64,000 bases of DNA from Gorsachius magnificus (taxonomy: Eukaryota > Chordata > Aves > Pelecaniformes > Ardeidae): assembly GCA_034008185.1 (NCBI GenBank), contig CM067081.1, positions 16,429,821 through 16,493,820 on the forward strand, read 5' to 3'. A model generated the notes under the pieces. It was not told where the DNA came from, did no database searches, and worked only from the letters and a program-made list of their open reading frames with translations. Numbering within the stretch: position 1 is the stretch's first letter; each line of letters opens with the position of its first letter. A program made the translations under genes and the position numbers. Shown here in pieces: positions 22,088 through 36,600 of the stretch.

Positions 22088-24376
22088 TGAGCCTGTTTAT
22101 ATTCCAAGAAGACCTATGCTACATTTTGACATTTATAGTATCTCTTATATATTTCATCCTTATATCCAGTGATCACTAATAATATCAAACATTTTCATAT
22201 AAAGCACCCACAAAACTGTACCCACAAAACTGTTGTAGAAATACTTAGTGCATACGGAAGCTATCAACCTCTGTTCAGCTTACTGGATCCAGCCTTCCAG
22301 AAAAGTTCATCTGCATAAGCCTGTTCCCTCATGCCTTTTTTCTTCAGAAACCCTCAGACATGGGTAAAGCATGGGCTTTCATGTTTTGGCCATGTGATGA
22401 ACACTCAACCTGTTATGTGATGAGTTTTCATTGAAGTACCCAACCAGCTTGATAGAAAGAGCTTAGTCAGCTTGATGTAAAGAGCCTGTTTGTGGTTAAT
22501 GGCAATGAAAAATTTGTGCACCAATAACACAGAGTTACACAACTCCATGCTATTTGTTTTTAAGCTGCAAAATTCAATGCTTCTGAATAGTGTTTGTCAC
22601 AGACAAATGCTCTCCATTTGTACAGTTAGTCAGCCAAAGCAATCTGAATTTTCATGAGAGCCCTTCTCCTATTAAAAGAAGCTCAATGGATGACTAGCCA
22701 CTCTTTGTGCTTGTGAACCTCTCCCTCTAAGTTGTGCAACGGCCATACAGAGGCTTAGCAGTACGATATACGACCAAGACCTCTACTCCACACCCTCCAT
22801 GTATGCTTTTGTTCATCCATACAGCTTCTCTATCACCTTTAACTCCTCTGCAACTTCATCAGGGATGATTCCCTTCTCTAGCTTCTCTGAAAAATGAGAC
22901 TATATTTTTCTCTATATATGTAGCCCAATATCTCTAATGTGTTTTGGTTCCTAAAACTCTTAGGAACTTAAAAGAGCGTTGGCAATACTTGTAGAGTCCA
23001 ATGTGGTATATACATAAAACAGACCTGAGGGGCTGATCATGCCTTGGAAAGCCTTTCTGCTGTCTTTAGAAGTGTCTTTTGAACCTTCATGGAAAGGGGA
23101 CTCAGATGTATCAGCTTTTATGAAATTATCAGAGTTTCTTTGTTGTTAACACTTTAGAAATGTTTGTTATTATCAAAAAGCCTGAAAAGCCAGCCTGTGC
23201 CCACTATTTTCTACACTATTTTAATGGTTTTCATTACATAGGCCAGTTTAATCTGCCAGGGAATGATTATTAATATAGCTTGACATGGTCTTTTGGGGTG
23301 TGAATTTTGATTTTATGACATGACGATTTCACTAGAGATACTCTCAATTCAAGTTGGTGAAAAAGGAAATCAGAATAAGCCCAAAGTTTTTATGGACCAG
23401 AGAGATTTTCTTCTGTTTCGATGGGACATGCTTATATATTCATAGGCAGAATTGGCTGTGCAGCAATCATTTGGTATTTTGCAGCTCTCACACCATCCGA
23501 ATACAGAAAATGAGAAAGAAGTTTCTGCAACTCAAATAGGTCTCGTTACTAAATGATGCATGAATGCTCTCATGTGCACAGTCTGCAGCACCTAGGAGAT
23601 ATGAAAAATTAAGAATGGCATAAAATTAACACAGAGCTTGCTGTTCCCGTATCTCTTAGGATGCAATTTAATCATTAATTCTCCTGAGAATAGACTGTGG
23701 CAACTGATCAATGCAAATGAAAACTGTTGACTGGCTAATACATGCAGTGATGGTTTGAAAGGAGGCTGCGGTTAGAAATTCTTAAGCATCAGAAGTAAAA
23801 CTTGTATTCCATTAACACAGACCCTTTCATCCTCCTTTATCCTTCACTCAGAGGAAGTCTAGTGTGCCTGTGGAAACTAGGAAACACACTCAGGGCTGAC
23901 AGGCATCCTCTGCAACCCAGGTTAAGTCAATAGATGGGACATCAACCCATGATGAGTACGCCCCTGTATCTTCTGTAAACTGTCTCATCCATTATCTCTC
24001 ATGTGAGAATATAGTTTTCTGTACCTGCCACAATATATCCTCTCTCTACCTTGTTTCTGAGAGCCTCGAAGTATCACATTGGACTTAAAGCAGAAAATCA
24101 TAGGGATTTTGGTATCTAAAGGTCTTTCACTGATATGTTGAGAAACCCATAGCAAGTAACTCAGCTTTCCTGTCTGAAAATGTCTGCATGTTGTTTTCTG
24201 TTCGTGCTGCACAGTGCTGTTTTAAGAATTTCTTCATCAGTAAACTTTCATATACAATGTCATCCTTATGCATATTGACTTGAAATCCTTAAAAATTAAG
24301 CATAGTATTGGACTTTATTTAAAAAAAAAAAAACCAACACAAACCCAACAAAATAAGGGGAGGTTATGACTTGATA
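22088..24376. other. A/T-rich non-coding sequence
   Basis: I see no gene, RNA or transposon that I can support. Confidence 0.55.
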
Positions 24377-24568
24377 TTAGAAATCATTTACAGAGTAGGT
24401 GGTCAAACACTGGAACCTTCCTAGAGAGGTGGTCGATGCCTCAAGCCTGTCAATGTTTAAGAGGCCTTTGGCCAATGCCCTTAGTAACATGCTTTAACTT
24501 TTGGTCAGCCCTGAATTGGTCAGGCAGTTGGACTAGATGATCATTGTAGGACCCTTCCAACTGAAATT
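24377..24568 (+). mobile_element. CR1 LINE 3' UTR fragment
   Basis: The plus-strand series AAACACTGGAA...GAGAGGTGGT...GGACTAGATGATCATTGTAGG...CCTTCCAACTGAA is the CR1 3' UTR. The usual ATTCTATG tail is replaced by the pentanucleotide array at 24569. Confidence 0.85.
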
Positions 24569-24669
24569 ATTCTATTCTATTCTATTCTATTCTATTCTAT
24601 TCTATTCTTCCATTCCTTCCGTTCCGTTCCGTTCCGTTCCATTCCATTCCATTCCATTCCATTCTATTC
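24569..24669. repeat. Compound pentanucleotide array (ATTCT)8-(GTTCC)4-(ATTCC)4
   Basis: ATTCT units run 24569-24608, a short transition follows, GTTCC units run 24621-24640, ATTCC units run 24641-24660, and then the array returns to ATTCTATTC. Its position exactly at a CR1 3' end suggests that it grew out of the CR1 tail. Confidence 0.95.
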
Positions 24670-27600
24670 ATGATATGCAAGGTCAGCTACTGACCCTTTG
24701 GCCCCCACTACTGATTTTAAGTTGATCTGAGAACTCTTGGTAAACCTTCATTAGGAAATTTTCTTGTTTAACATTGCATTATTGATCATTACTGCTCTTG
24801 TCCTTATTAGTTTGTCTCTATCAGCTGGTGCTACTCAGTCTTCAGCAGCTCATTTCTCATTCCACTGTTTTCTATTTTTCTTCTGTGATCTTTATAGTCT
24901 TAAATTTCAGTGATACACATGTTGCAACTTTGTTTTTCTTTCACTATGTTTATTTGTTGGACTATTACTTGCAAAAATTTTCACATGATTGTGTGGATAA
25001 AATCTCTCTTGATTAAAGATTGCAGTAAGCCATACTCATTCAGAAAGTCTTGTCAGATATCATCAACTTACATACATCACATTTTTTTCTGAAAAAGCTT
25101 CCTTGATTTTAGACCTTTAATAAAAAACTGCATTCCTTATTTTTTACACTTAGGAGAATGAGGGACAATTTAAAATTAACTGTAAAGATGGAATAGAATT
25201 GAGAGCAGAAAATGTAAAAACTTTTGGCTGACTGTGTATACTGAAAAGGGCAAAAAGGAGAGTACAATATGGTGTGGTGTAGTGTAGTGTGGAATTATAA
25301 TTGTCATGAAATACACAGTTGATGTTAGCTTTTTCATACATACTGAGATTCATGATAAACTGGGTAACCTACTGAGAAGCAGAAATAATTGCCTGATGCA
25401 TGTTTCCTTCCTTCTACAAGAACATTGAGCAACCATCATAAGCATTTAGATGTCATCTATGATGGACTTCTCAGAGGAAACTGAAAGCTGCTACCCTGAG
25501 CTCAGTGTATCCTGAAAACTTGTTAGACTTTTATATTTGTATGTACATACAAGTTGGGATACAACTCCCTGACCTCAGGGATGGACAGTACCAACAGCAG
25601 TAATATATGGTCCTTTGTGAACTTGGTTGTGTTTTCCAATAGCTGAACACCAGAAAGGGATCTTAAATGCATCTAAGGTTTTTTCAAAGCTACCTTAGCA
25701 ATATAAGCTATGTTAGAATAACCTCTGGCATGTGTGATTATTACTGTTGGATGAGGCACTGCAGGACTTAACACAAAGCTGCATCCAAAAGTCAACCCAA
25801 ATACTGCCTAACAGCTGCAAAGCAAATGTTGAGGCTAGTTTTGGAAAAAATTACAGGGCAGGAAATCGTAAAGAGCTGGTCTGAAGCTGACAGCTGCTAC
25901 ATCTGATTCTGAAACTCTTTCCAAGAATGATTACATTAGGAAGAACAACAAACTTTGTATGATGTTCTCCTCTTGCCCTGATGAAATATCTAGTTTAAGT
26001 GATACTAAAGTTGTTTTGATTAACAGTTGCTTAAATAAGAAGCATAGATTGTGTTAGGTATCATAGACTTAATCAGTGGCAAGATGTCTCTTACAAAAGT
26101 TTGTTGTTGAGCCCAAATCAGGTTACTTTGTATGAGAAGTTCATAGTTTTCTGTCAAGGCTGATGAATTGCACGCATAGCCTGACAATAACCATACACAT
26201 ACAGATGGAGGCAGTTTCTGGAAAAGCACTGGTTATGGGGAGCTAGTCAAGACCACAGATCAAAGAGTGTGAAGCCATATGTCTGTTCCTAGATTTACAT
26301 GCCCAGTATCTTTGTGTTGATGTGATTGTCAAACAGGTGCATGATTTGAGGATCCTGTTGCTATTTTAGACAAGCTAGGACAAATGGGGTTCAGAGTTTA
26401 CGTGATAACCTGGAAAGATGGCTAGATACTTGATCCAGGCAGCAACCTCCAACTACATGACTGCATTAACTTCTCTATCTGATTGATGTTGATGAATGTT
26501 GTGTCTCTGGACTTTATATGCTGTAAGTCACCTCAAAGACTTTAAAGGGAAAGGAGAATCTGACAGAATCTGGCTTGGTCTTCTTTTAGATGTTCCGGGC
26601 TGAGTGGTGCTCTTGTGGAAAAGAAACTTCTGGGATCGTAATGTCACACTGGATAAAGTGCAGAAAAACAAGCACCTTTTTTACAGCTTGAAAAGTCCTG
26701 GAAGTGTACCCATGGCAACATATAAACATCTGAGCATTTTTTGTGGATTTGATGATAACATTTGACACAGTGAGCAAACCTGTATTTCAGAGTATCAGGG
26801 TAAGATTGTTCTAGCCAAGAAAGTTTTGTCCAGCTTTGAGATAGGCATCTCTGTGGTGGTATATATGGAACAGACTTTTCCAATATAATAACCCAACAGT
26901 GATTAAAATAAAAGTTTGGTTCATTATGTGAACATACAGAAATTATTATGGACTGTGTTCTAGTACTAAAATCCAGTTTGAGAGTGTTCAAAATCCTTTC
27001 TGTATTTTCTTGTCTTTCATTAAATCTGTTTTGAGTCCACATTGGCTCTTACACAATACTGACAAGGTTTTTTGAAGCTCCAGCTCAGCAGATAGTTTTG
27101 ATTATTTCAGCAAGCCCCATCAGGCACTCTAAGTAAAGCCTGTAAACCACAGTCACCTTTGAAATTCTTTTTTACTGCCCTTGTTTCAGCCACTACCAGC
27201 AAGTAAAATCTGTATATCTGAGGAATTTTTTCAAGGAAGGCCGACTTAGAATATATATAGATTATGTGTTTGGGAACCAATTGTGTAAGCTGCATGCATG
27301 ATAATGGATAGCATATTCCCAAATGTTCCATCCAGCATAAATATTGGCAAAACCTAACCAGTTTGTTGTATAAGAAAAGCTTCATTTGCATGTAAACCTT
27401 TGCATTATGTTTACTTGCATCATGTTTACTTGAATCATATTGCTAAGTATGTTAAGATCCTGCTGTAGTCATAACAATGTAAAGGCTACTTTTTGAGATG
27501 TCTTCAAGGTCTGTGGAATGTTCTTATACTGCCATTGGCTGTTGCTTCATTGACTAAGTTTCCCATCAGCATCAAAATAAACAAAACAAGTTCTCGTATT

Positions 27601-30600
27601 GCAGAGAGGTTGTGGCCACTGAAAAATAATGTTTATATGAATATAGTAAAAAGGTTCATGCCAAAAATTTCTTTTATTCTTCCTGACTTGGCTGCTCTCA
27701 CAGTGATGGATGTGTTACATTTATGACCTTATAGCACCACAAACCATATTAGATGCTTTCCAAAATACCTGAGTTCATGGTCTTTCTGACTCCAAGACAA
27801 AAAAAGTGGTTTACCTATTTAGACCTGAGGATTTGAAATAATTCTGCATTGCTGTAAAACAAACCAGCTGATAGAATCAAGTGATTGCATATGAATTTAA
27901 TTTTTCATATAAAAATTTTCTTAGATTGTATTATTGCAAAGGTAGAAACTCAAGCCAAATGTAGTCTCAAATACTCAAGAGACATATTTGTTTCTTCAAA
28001 GAGTTCTGTCAGAATATGTAGTCATGCTTTTTAAACACCAGGGTGTTTGAGACTATTAAGAGAGGATCATACAAAACATTTAGCCTGATTTGCATTTCCC
28101 AGACTACTTATTGCAGGGGCTCCTGTGTTAACCAATTTTTGTCCTCATTGTAAATATTTTGTGATGAAGTATTGTATTGAGGAAGAGGTAGGTTACTTAG
28201 TGAAGTGTGTCTGTGATGATAACAAACATTTTCCAAAAAATTTTCAGCACTACCCAAAATAGGTACTGACAATGGTTCTCCTATTCCACAATGCTCCAGC
28301 ATATTCTTACATGTATTTATAACATTGCCATACATAGAGTCTTCTGCCTTCTTTTATCTGAATAGTCATTGCTATCTATTAAAAGGCAGAAGATCCTTCT
28401 TAGACAATTAAGCTCCCTCTTGCAAGGCTTCAATTCATTGTAGGAGAGCTGCCTGGGCTTTTCTACATTATTCATCAGAAGCACGGGAGGGATTCATCTT
28501 ACCTAGCTGTAGACATCCCTACTATTAGCAGCTATAGCTGAGTTGGTGTCTCTAGTGTCTTCATAATGACTGGAGGGAATTAGTAATCTGTGGCGTGCAC
28601 CATCTGGTCCATTCTAGACATCTATTCAGGACAAAATCCATCACAGAAACACAAGAGATGCTGATTTCTTCACTGATTAGAAGAGTCTAAAGCCACTACA
28701 TATCTGAATTCAAGATATTGGCATTTACTCAGATGACATATTAGTCCCTCGGTGTATATTGTCAGCAGAGAATTTGTTGTATTGCTTAGGGCAGAGCAAA
28801 GTGGTACTCAGTATGAACATCACCAGCAGACAGGCAAGCCTCCTACACAGTGTATAACACTGGTCTTTCAGAGTGATACATGGGTTGGGTTTGATTGACA
28901 AAGAAGGCTGTGAGAAGGATTAAGGTTGGAAGAGTGGTTAAGGAAAAGATGTAAATGTTATTTTTAGCTCTGTGTATGAGAAAACTGTCAGCTGGCCATA
29001 CTTGCTGCTTGGCTTTGGATATTCTTCAGTAACCCAAAACAAGGATAACCATATTCTTCAGAGTGCTATGAATTTCAGTTATCTGGTGGTCTGAAATATC
29101 TAATCAGTATTTAGGTAAAAGAAGCTTGACATTTTGAAATATGTCAAGCACCTAAAGCTCTTCTACAATTCAATGGGACCTGATAGCCAGAGTCTCTAAT
29201 AATCAGGCAAAGGAGAGGTTTAAGAACTAATTTCAGGCACTGAGTGTGGTCCATAAGAATCTGTAGTGTTTCTAAACTAATATATCTGTCTGGGATGAGA
29301 GATATTAGGCAGCCATAATCAGAACTGATGCAGAAATCCAGGGCTTTCAGAGAGACTTGGACAGTTTACTGGCTTCTGACAATGGGAACTGTCGTTCAGC
29401 TATTTCAGTATATACATGTCTAAGAGCAGAACTAAGAACCCATTAGAGCTGTAGCCATGGAACTACAAAGGATACAGTGCCTGCAGTATCCTATGGTAAC
29501 ACACTTTCAAAAAAATCTAATAAATAATAACAATAACATGAAGTTTGAAAAAAATAATTTAAGAGTTTTCCTCAACTAATACAAAACTTTAAAAAATGTG
29601 AATGATTGACATCTGTCTTTCACCTGTATTTGGCAGACCCATTGTCTTTCACAGAATCTAGAAGAGAATCTTGCAGAGGTCTAGAATACAGGTTTACTTA
29701 AAAGATTGCAAGTATCTCAATGCATGCCTCATAAGCATTGCTATAATAAAGACTGAATTATAAACATGCATTTTATCAGATTTTTAAATGAGTCTATATG
29801 AGAATTTTTGAATCCCATCTGACCAGTGTCCTATGCACAATAAGTACGTGTTTTAACATGCCCTCAGGGAGGTGTCTATTTATGGTTCACTAATAAGGGC
29901 TGTTTTCCAAAGATCTGTCTGTTATATAATTCTAAAGAACACAAAAAATGACCTCCCCGTTTCCGTGATGGGGGTGTTCAATGTTTTGTGATGGCTTGAG
30001 AACAGATGAAAACATCTGTGCAGACCTAGATTTTTGCTTAATTAGGCAGCTCTTGTGTATTTGCTTTTTCTTAAACCATGCATACACATTTTTAAATGAC
30101 ATTATCTTATTTGTAGTCTGTTGGGTGTAGGGGTGAAATGTAAATTACGGTAGTTAACCGTCTGTCTATCTGCAGACATGTAGCATTTCTCCCTCTTTTG
30201 TGTGGCTGTGAGTGGCACGCTGGGTGTTGTCTGGGGACCTCAGGATGTAACTCTGCCTGACATATCATTAAGGCGAATAATATGCAGCAGGAACAGCAGC
30301 TGAGAGATGAAACTCTTTTCTTTTGACATCTGCATCACATCTGAGAAAAGAAGGAGGCATGACAGTCCCGAGGCTGGACAGGAGCCTGCTTGGTAGGCTC
30401 AGTGAGCAGGGGTGCGTCTTGCCCATCGTCACTGTCACGGAGCCCATTCAGCAGCAGAAGCACCTACTGAAGTTTTGCTCTGAATCACTGCTGAAAATAC
30501 ACAGGGCAGCCCTCCTGCCACCACTACCTGTGTGGCTTTGAGCAAGGTGCGGGTTTCTTTTGCCAACCTGTGAAAGAGTAATGCCGATACACAATTATGC

Positions 30601-33600
30601 CACCTACTGCGAAAGGGTAGTTCTCTTTGGAACGGGCTTTGAGCTTCAGGAACAAAAGCTACCTAGCAAACACAAAATATTATGATGGCTCTAAAGTTGA
30701 ATGGTATACCAAAACATGTAGGGGAAAGCACCCTGCTGGAGACTACACAGTGCCTCCAAATACACATTTCTATTTGTGTTTTCCAGGAGTTGTTTATTGT
30801 TTTAGGTTCCTTGTACAGGTGTGAGGAACAACGGGGTGAGCTGATCTTGTGTTATTTCTGTTAGTGGGTGATAGAATTACCCATAAAGGAGGAAGTCTCT
30901 CTTTTATTTTTCCTAGTTTTCCTCTGATTGCACAGTGTATTTCTTAGAAACGAAAAATCAACATGAATACCACCACATTGTGTTCTTCTTTTCAGCTCTG
31001 CAAAACAATACTTAATATTCTATTCTTTTCAGATCATCTTGTAACATGTGCTACAGTACTCCATAGTAGAAGTTATTAAATAGCATTGCAAGCTATGTTC
31101 TGAGTCACTACTGCACGAATAGGAAAGGAGGCATTTTTTCATGCTTTTTATTAAACCTTCATATATAAATTGCTTTATGAAGGCTTAATGGATTATTAAT
31201 GGATATTTCAATAAATAGTAAATTATTACAGACTACAGGTCAATAGTTTGCCAGTTATCATGGTACTTACGTACACAACATACTTACAACCATCTGGCAC
31301 ATATAGAGCTTAGACCTGTAGCGTGCTTTTAACATACATTAATAATTTTAAATCATTTATAAATGTAATACTTGAATGTGGTGTGATTTTTGGTATATGA
31401 AAAGTAGAGATTTCAGGTTTCTTAAAAGGAAAGAATCATTTAGTTCTGGGTTGTGTGTTCAATATGCTCAGCATCTAATTTGATTTGTAGCTTCTCTTGG
31501 TTTATGACAACGTGATCTTTCCCTGACAGATTTCCTTTGACAGTGCCAATACTTGCAGTTGCTTGTTTATATGTGAATCCTGTTTGATAAGCCTCTATAT
31601 TCATATGCTGCCGTTCTGCAGCAGTAAAATAAACCACCACCTTTTTCAGACATGGGTAGAATCAGATCAGAGCTTTTCTTTCCACAGGAAGATAAAGTAA
31701 AATACTGAAGGATACTATTGCTGTGGTTTTGGAGCATTGTGAACTGAGCTGATGAGGAAGTAATTAAAGACAGGAAAAAACAATCCCACTGAATCCACCT
31801 CACAAATTACAGGAATCAGAAAAGCTTTTCATATGTAGAAGCCTCATTTAAAAGCTCTGAGGGGAGGGGGGTAAAAAGAGTCTTTATTTGTGAGCAATAC
31901 ACAAAATCAATGGATTAGTCTAAACAGGCATTAGCTCCTGGAGCCTGGAAACTGTGATTCACCTCTATTGTGTAGCAAGTGTTTTGGGGATTTAGATCTT
32001 CAAGTCCTTCCAGATTTGTTCACAGAATCTGAACAATAAAGAATAATTCTATTATGATTTCAAAATGTTAAATATTTCCTACCTACATTTCCTTCAGGGA
32101 CTAAAGGTCAGCGCTGCACCCTTCCAGAATGAAACAGAAGGCAAAAAGGTGGGACCAACATAGGTTTAAAAAGAAAGTCTCATTCCCTGCACACTGGAAG
32201 TAAATAGAAAGGGACACGGCTACTTAATAAGGATTACATATATTTTTTCCCCTCAACATGACTTTTAGGGACACAGGCATGATTCACTGTGAGTCAAAGT
32301 CAGGCAGCTGCCCCTGAAGGTGGATATTGCCCAACCTGTTCCTAGGCTCAGACACCAGAGGTTACTGCTGCTGAGAGTGTCACATGTCTCATACATGGGT
32401 TTGCAGAGTCCTGCACAGACACAGGGAGGACTAACACAGCACTGGCTAACTCACAGGGTGTGACTGAATTCAGAAGACTGAGAGGGGAAGCAGGTGGGGA
32501 TGGAAATGGCTTTCAGTGTTTTTCGGTGTAGCTATGTGTAGGAGTCCGCTTCTCCCTTTACAGCGTCCACGAGGAAACATCTGTTGCCAAGACACTGCAA
32601 GGTTTACTCCTTCCAGGGTAAAGATAAAGGAAGCTCCAGTGTAATGGGAAGTGCAAAAATTTAGCAGATACCTCTCCCCTTCCCTTCCTCCACCACAGAT
32701 GACTGTGGATTAATCAGTGATGAAAAAATGTTTGTGGGCACAGGAGCATAATTGGCCTGTTGGTAGGGTCCCCAATATGCTTTTCATTCATGCCAGTTTA
32801 CCCTCACCCATACTGTTCCCAGATATGGCACAAGGACTATTTCCAAGGGGCTGCCTGGATACATCCACCCAACGCTGGAAGCTCTGAGAGATTGCTCTAT
32901 GGATGCAAGCTAGTCCAGGTCTGTTGGTCTCGGGGACAAAGAAAGACCTTGGGCACATTAAATTCACTGATACGTGTGCACAGCCTATGCTTCCCTGGTA
33001 CATTAATGAGTCAGGTCCCTCCATAACCTCTCAAAGTGGGGAGGCTCTCCCAGCTCCATGTGGTTTTGGCGATGAGAGCTATGCAAAGCTGTGTAGCTGG
33101 GATCCTCACATGCCTCTTCACTCTCTCATTAGGGACTGCTGTTCTTGTCAGTCCCACTGTCAAGAGATGACTTTAAGAAATGAAAGCCAAGGAGAAAACA
33201 AAGCTCCTGGCCATCACCAAATTAAAACAGTCAATAAAAAGCTGGTAAGCAAAATATTTTGTAAAAGATTATATTAGGTTGAGTGCATCAATTTTCTTAA
33301 AGGGGCAATAAGATACAAATTTTTGGAAAGGAGTGAGAAGTGCGTGAGGTGATTCCGGATGAGGGAAATCAAGGGGCAAAATGCCACACTGCCACGGAAA
33401 GATACCCATATAACATTGAAATTACATAGCTAGGGGCGTGCAGAAGTGCATGCAGCTGTGACGTTGATGGGGCACTGCGCTACAGCACAGCATTGCACCA
33501 GACTGGAAGGATGAAGGTAGACAACGCTGCAGCTATTGCTGTTCCCTCCAGTGGAGCTCGAGTGTGGGTAGCAGAGGCAGCCCACCATGGGAAGACCATG

Positions 33601-36600
33601 TTTCTTCAGTTCATGGTTTCATCAGGGCCTCAGTGCATGGACAGGCCCCATGGCACCTTTGGTTTCAAGATTTGTAAAAGCACAAATGTATAAAGTAAAT
33701 TGATGTTTAGAGGTGAACAGTACTAAGTATTCTTACAGTGATTATTAGTAGGAGGGTCTCAATACCGGGAAAACTTGTCACCATTCAGAAACAGCAAGAT
33801 GGTATTTTTATGCCTAGATTTTTCCTTGAAAAACAAAATAGCAAAATCTAAGACCCATTAGCTCAGTACAACATCACAAATAAACACCTATTTACAATTC
33901 TAGTCCAAGTTATTTTCCTGCTTGTTTTAAAGTTTCTGTTCTGCCTGTATATGTGATATTTGGCAAATAAACTTGATAGGATAATGTTGTGAAATCAAGC
34001 CTATTTAACACAGGATACCCCATACATGCTAAATAATGTTGATTACAAACTATCTGTACTTTACAAGATCATCTGCGAGCAGGATTTTCCATTGCAACTT
34101 GCACATTCGGATTCCCATAGAGCCCTGAACTGGGGATAATCTGGGAGCCTTGTAGTATCGTGGCACAACCCATTAAGTAAGTCAAGATCAAACCCAATGA
34201 TAGTTCATTTAAAAGATGAAGTTCCTCCTATCTCTTACAGGGGTCCTAGGTAATTAACTTACATTAGATCCTAAATTCACAGATATCTAAAAACAAGTGA
34301 TGTGACTCTCAGCACATGTAAAAAAAAATCAGAGGCCCTCTTCCTAATGAAAGTTACATGTAGCTACAAAATTTCTTGCTACTTTTGCTGTAAGCAGGAA
34401 GAAAAGCAGCAGTTATTCCCTTCTGTCCTGCAACAAGGGCAGGAGAAAGCGTGTGGTAAAGGGGTTTATTTATATAGTCCATGCAGAAAGGACTGACTTG
34501 TAGTCTACCACCACTGCCAGAGGTGGGCACTGAGAAATTCCATAAAGTCTAACAGACCATTGCTATGGTCATTGCTGTTATTGCAGTAACTTAAAAGAAT
34601 ACATGCCATAATCAACACCCCACAGTGCCAGGCTCTGTACTAACACCAGCCAAAGGATGGTCCTTCTGACAGAGTTTTAACCATTGAAAAGCAAAATAAA
34701 ATATTCTTTGTGCTAAAACCTGCGGATCCATGGTGATCTGAACTGTCATACATGAGTGCATCTGAGACAAGCCAATCTCCTCAGCAATGTGAATACTAGC
34801 TGAATCTTAATTTTTAATTTATCTTTGCTCACTGCTATTCCAGCTCATGTGGCTGTCAGTGAGCTGCAAGGCCATGTCTGGTGCTGCTGCTGGGCCGATT
34901 CATTCTCAGTCATCTGCACTTTCTTCCATTTTGTTTGTCTTTTTAGTGTGTCCTCCTGATCACTCCCCATTGCTCCCAGAGGAGTTTCATTCTCTCAATT
35001 GAAGCAGTTTCTCCAGAATCTGGATGTTTCTGACATCTGGAAATTGGCAAAAGAGGAGAGCCTTTAAAAATGTCATGTAGTTGCCTCTTACATGATAAGG
35101 TATTTCCAACTCTGAAGGCGTTTTTTCAAGATAATCTGTATTGAGGGATTTTATACTGCACATAATTAACTGGGTATGTTTTATGGAGCTAAGGCTGGGT
35201 ACCCAAAACAAGTGCATTAGCAGTGATTCTGCTTCCACTGAAATGGGCACATCTAGTGCCCAGAATTTTATTTTCCTAGGAAAGGGTGTGTAGTGTAGAA
35301 GGACATTAAATGCCAGTGGTGTAACATATGGAGAAAAACATTCTGAGTTCTGTTAAGGGGTAATGTAACAGTAAACAAAAATAGGTAAACAGAATAGTTT
35401 GTGCACACAAAATATATTGCTTCAAATTAATAGCATAGTGCAGACACAGCTGGCAAAGAGCACAGCCATGTATTTGTCTTTGTCATAACTGTGCATTGAA
35501 TACTAAATTAATTCAAACCCCAAAACAAGTCAGGGACACAGAAAGCTTGTGTCTAAGTCATCAGCATAGGAGTGCTGGTGTAGAGCCAGAGTTACACAGA
35601 AAGAACCAGGAGCTGTGATTAAATCAACTGTCCTGAGCTGCTGCAGTTCTCCAAGAGAAAATAATTTATCACTTTTGTGGGGGTCTCTGAGTAAAGACAA
35701 AGAAAGGCAGTGGAGGGGTAAGTGAAGAAGCTTTGACGCAGCAAAATTGTAGCCTGATCCTGTAGTGTTAATTAGAAAAAAGAATGATATACTCTCTGAA
35801 GTATTGAAAGATACCAAAAGAAACAATATCTGATTCCCCTATTTGTTGTCCCTGTTCAGTTCTGATCATATTCATGTTTACTTTGCACATAAACAGATAA
35901 GGTCAAGGTAGTCTGCTCAGGTCATAGACAGTCCTGCCTTACCTCCATCATTCTGTAGGCAGAATCTGGACCTCTGATGGCAGCAAGGAAGAAACTGTCT
36001 GGCAAGGAATGACAAAATACAAAGAAAGACTGATTTTACCAAGGTGGAACTAAATTTCATTTGTGAAGAGCTGTGTTCTTCACATAGTGTGGTCAGCTTC
36101 TTTCATCTGTGGATTAGTCTAACTAGAGGTCAGGGGACAGAGATCAGGATTCAAAATGCTAATAATGAAGGACATTAATTTTCTCCCTCATCCTTCAGAA
36201 ATGAACTGGAATGCCTTCAAAAACCTGACCAGAGTGGGCAGGATCCTGTCTGGCTCAAGTGCAGTAAGCAAGCTTCAGCATGGGTGATTGTGGGGCAACG
36301 AACCAAACAGGGTACAGGAATCATCTGCCCTCCTGTTGTTCAGAAATATTTGAAGTTTGTTCTGAAAAAAAACAAAATAAGCTGGGAAATGTAAGGAGCT
36401 TTCTCAGCCTAGACCTGGTAAAAAGCGAAGAATTGGGTGGGTAGGAACAAACTGTGTTGGCAGTCAGCTAGGTGGGTGGAAGTCATCTCCTTTAACTCCA
36501 GGTGTCCAAAGCATCTTGTTTCAGGCAATCTCAGTTTCCTTTGGAGTCGCTGTAGAGACAGGGAGGGAGGGCCATTCAAAAGACCACAAATTGCTCTCTG

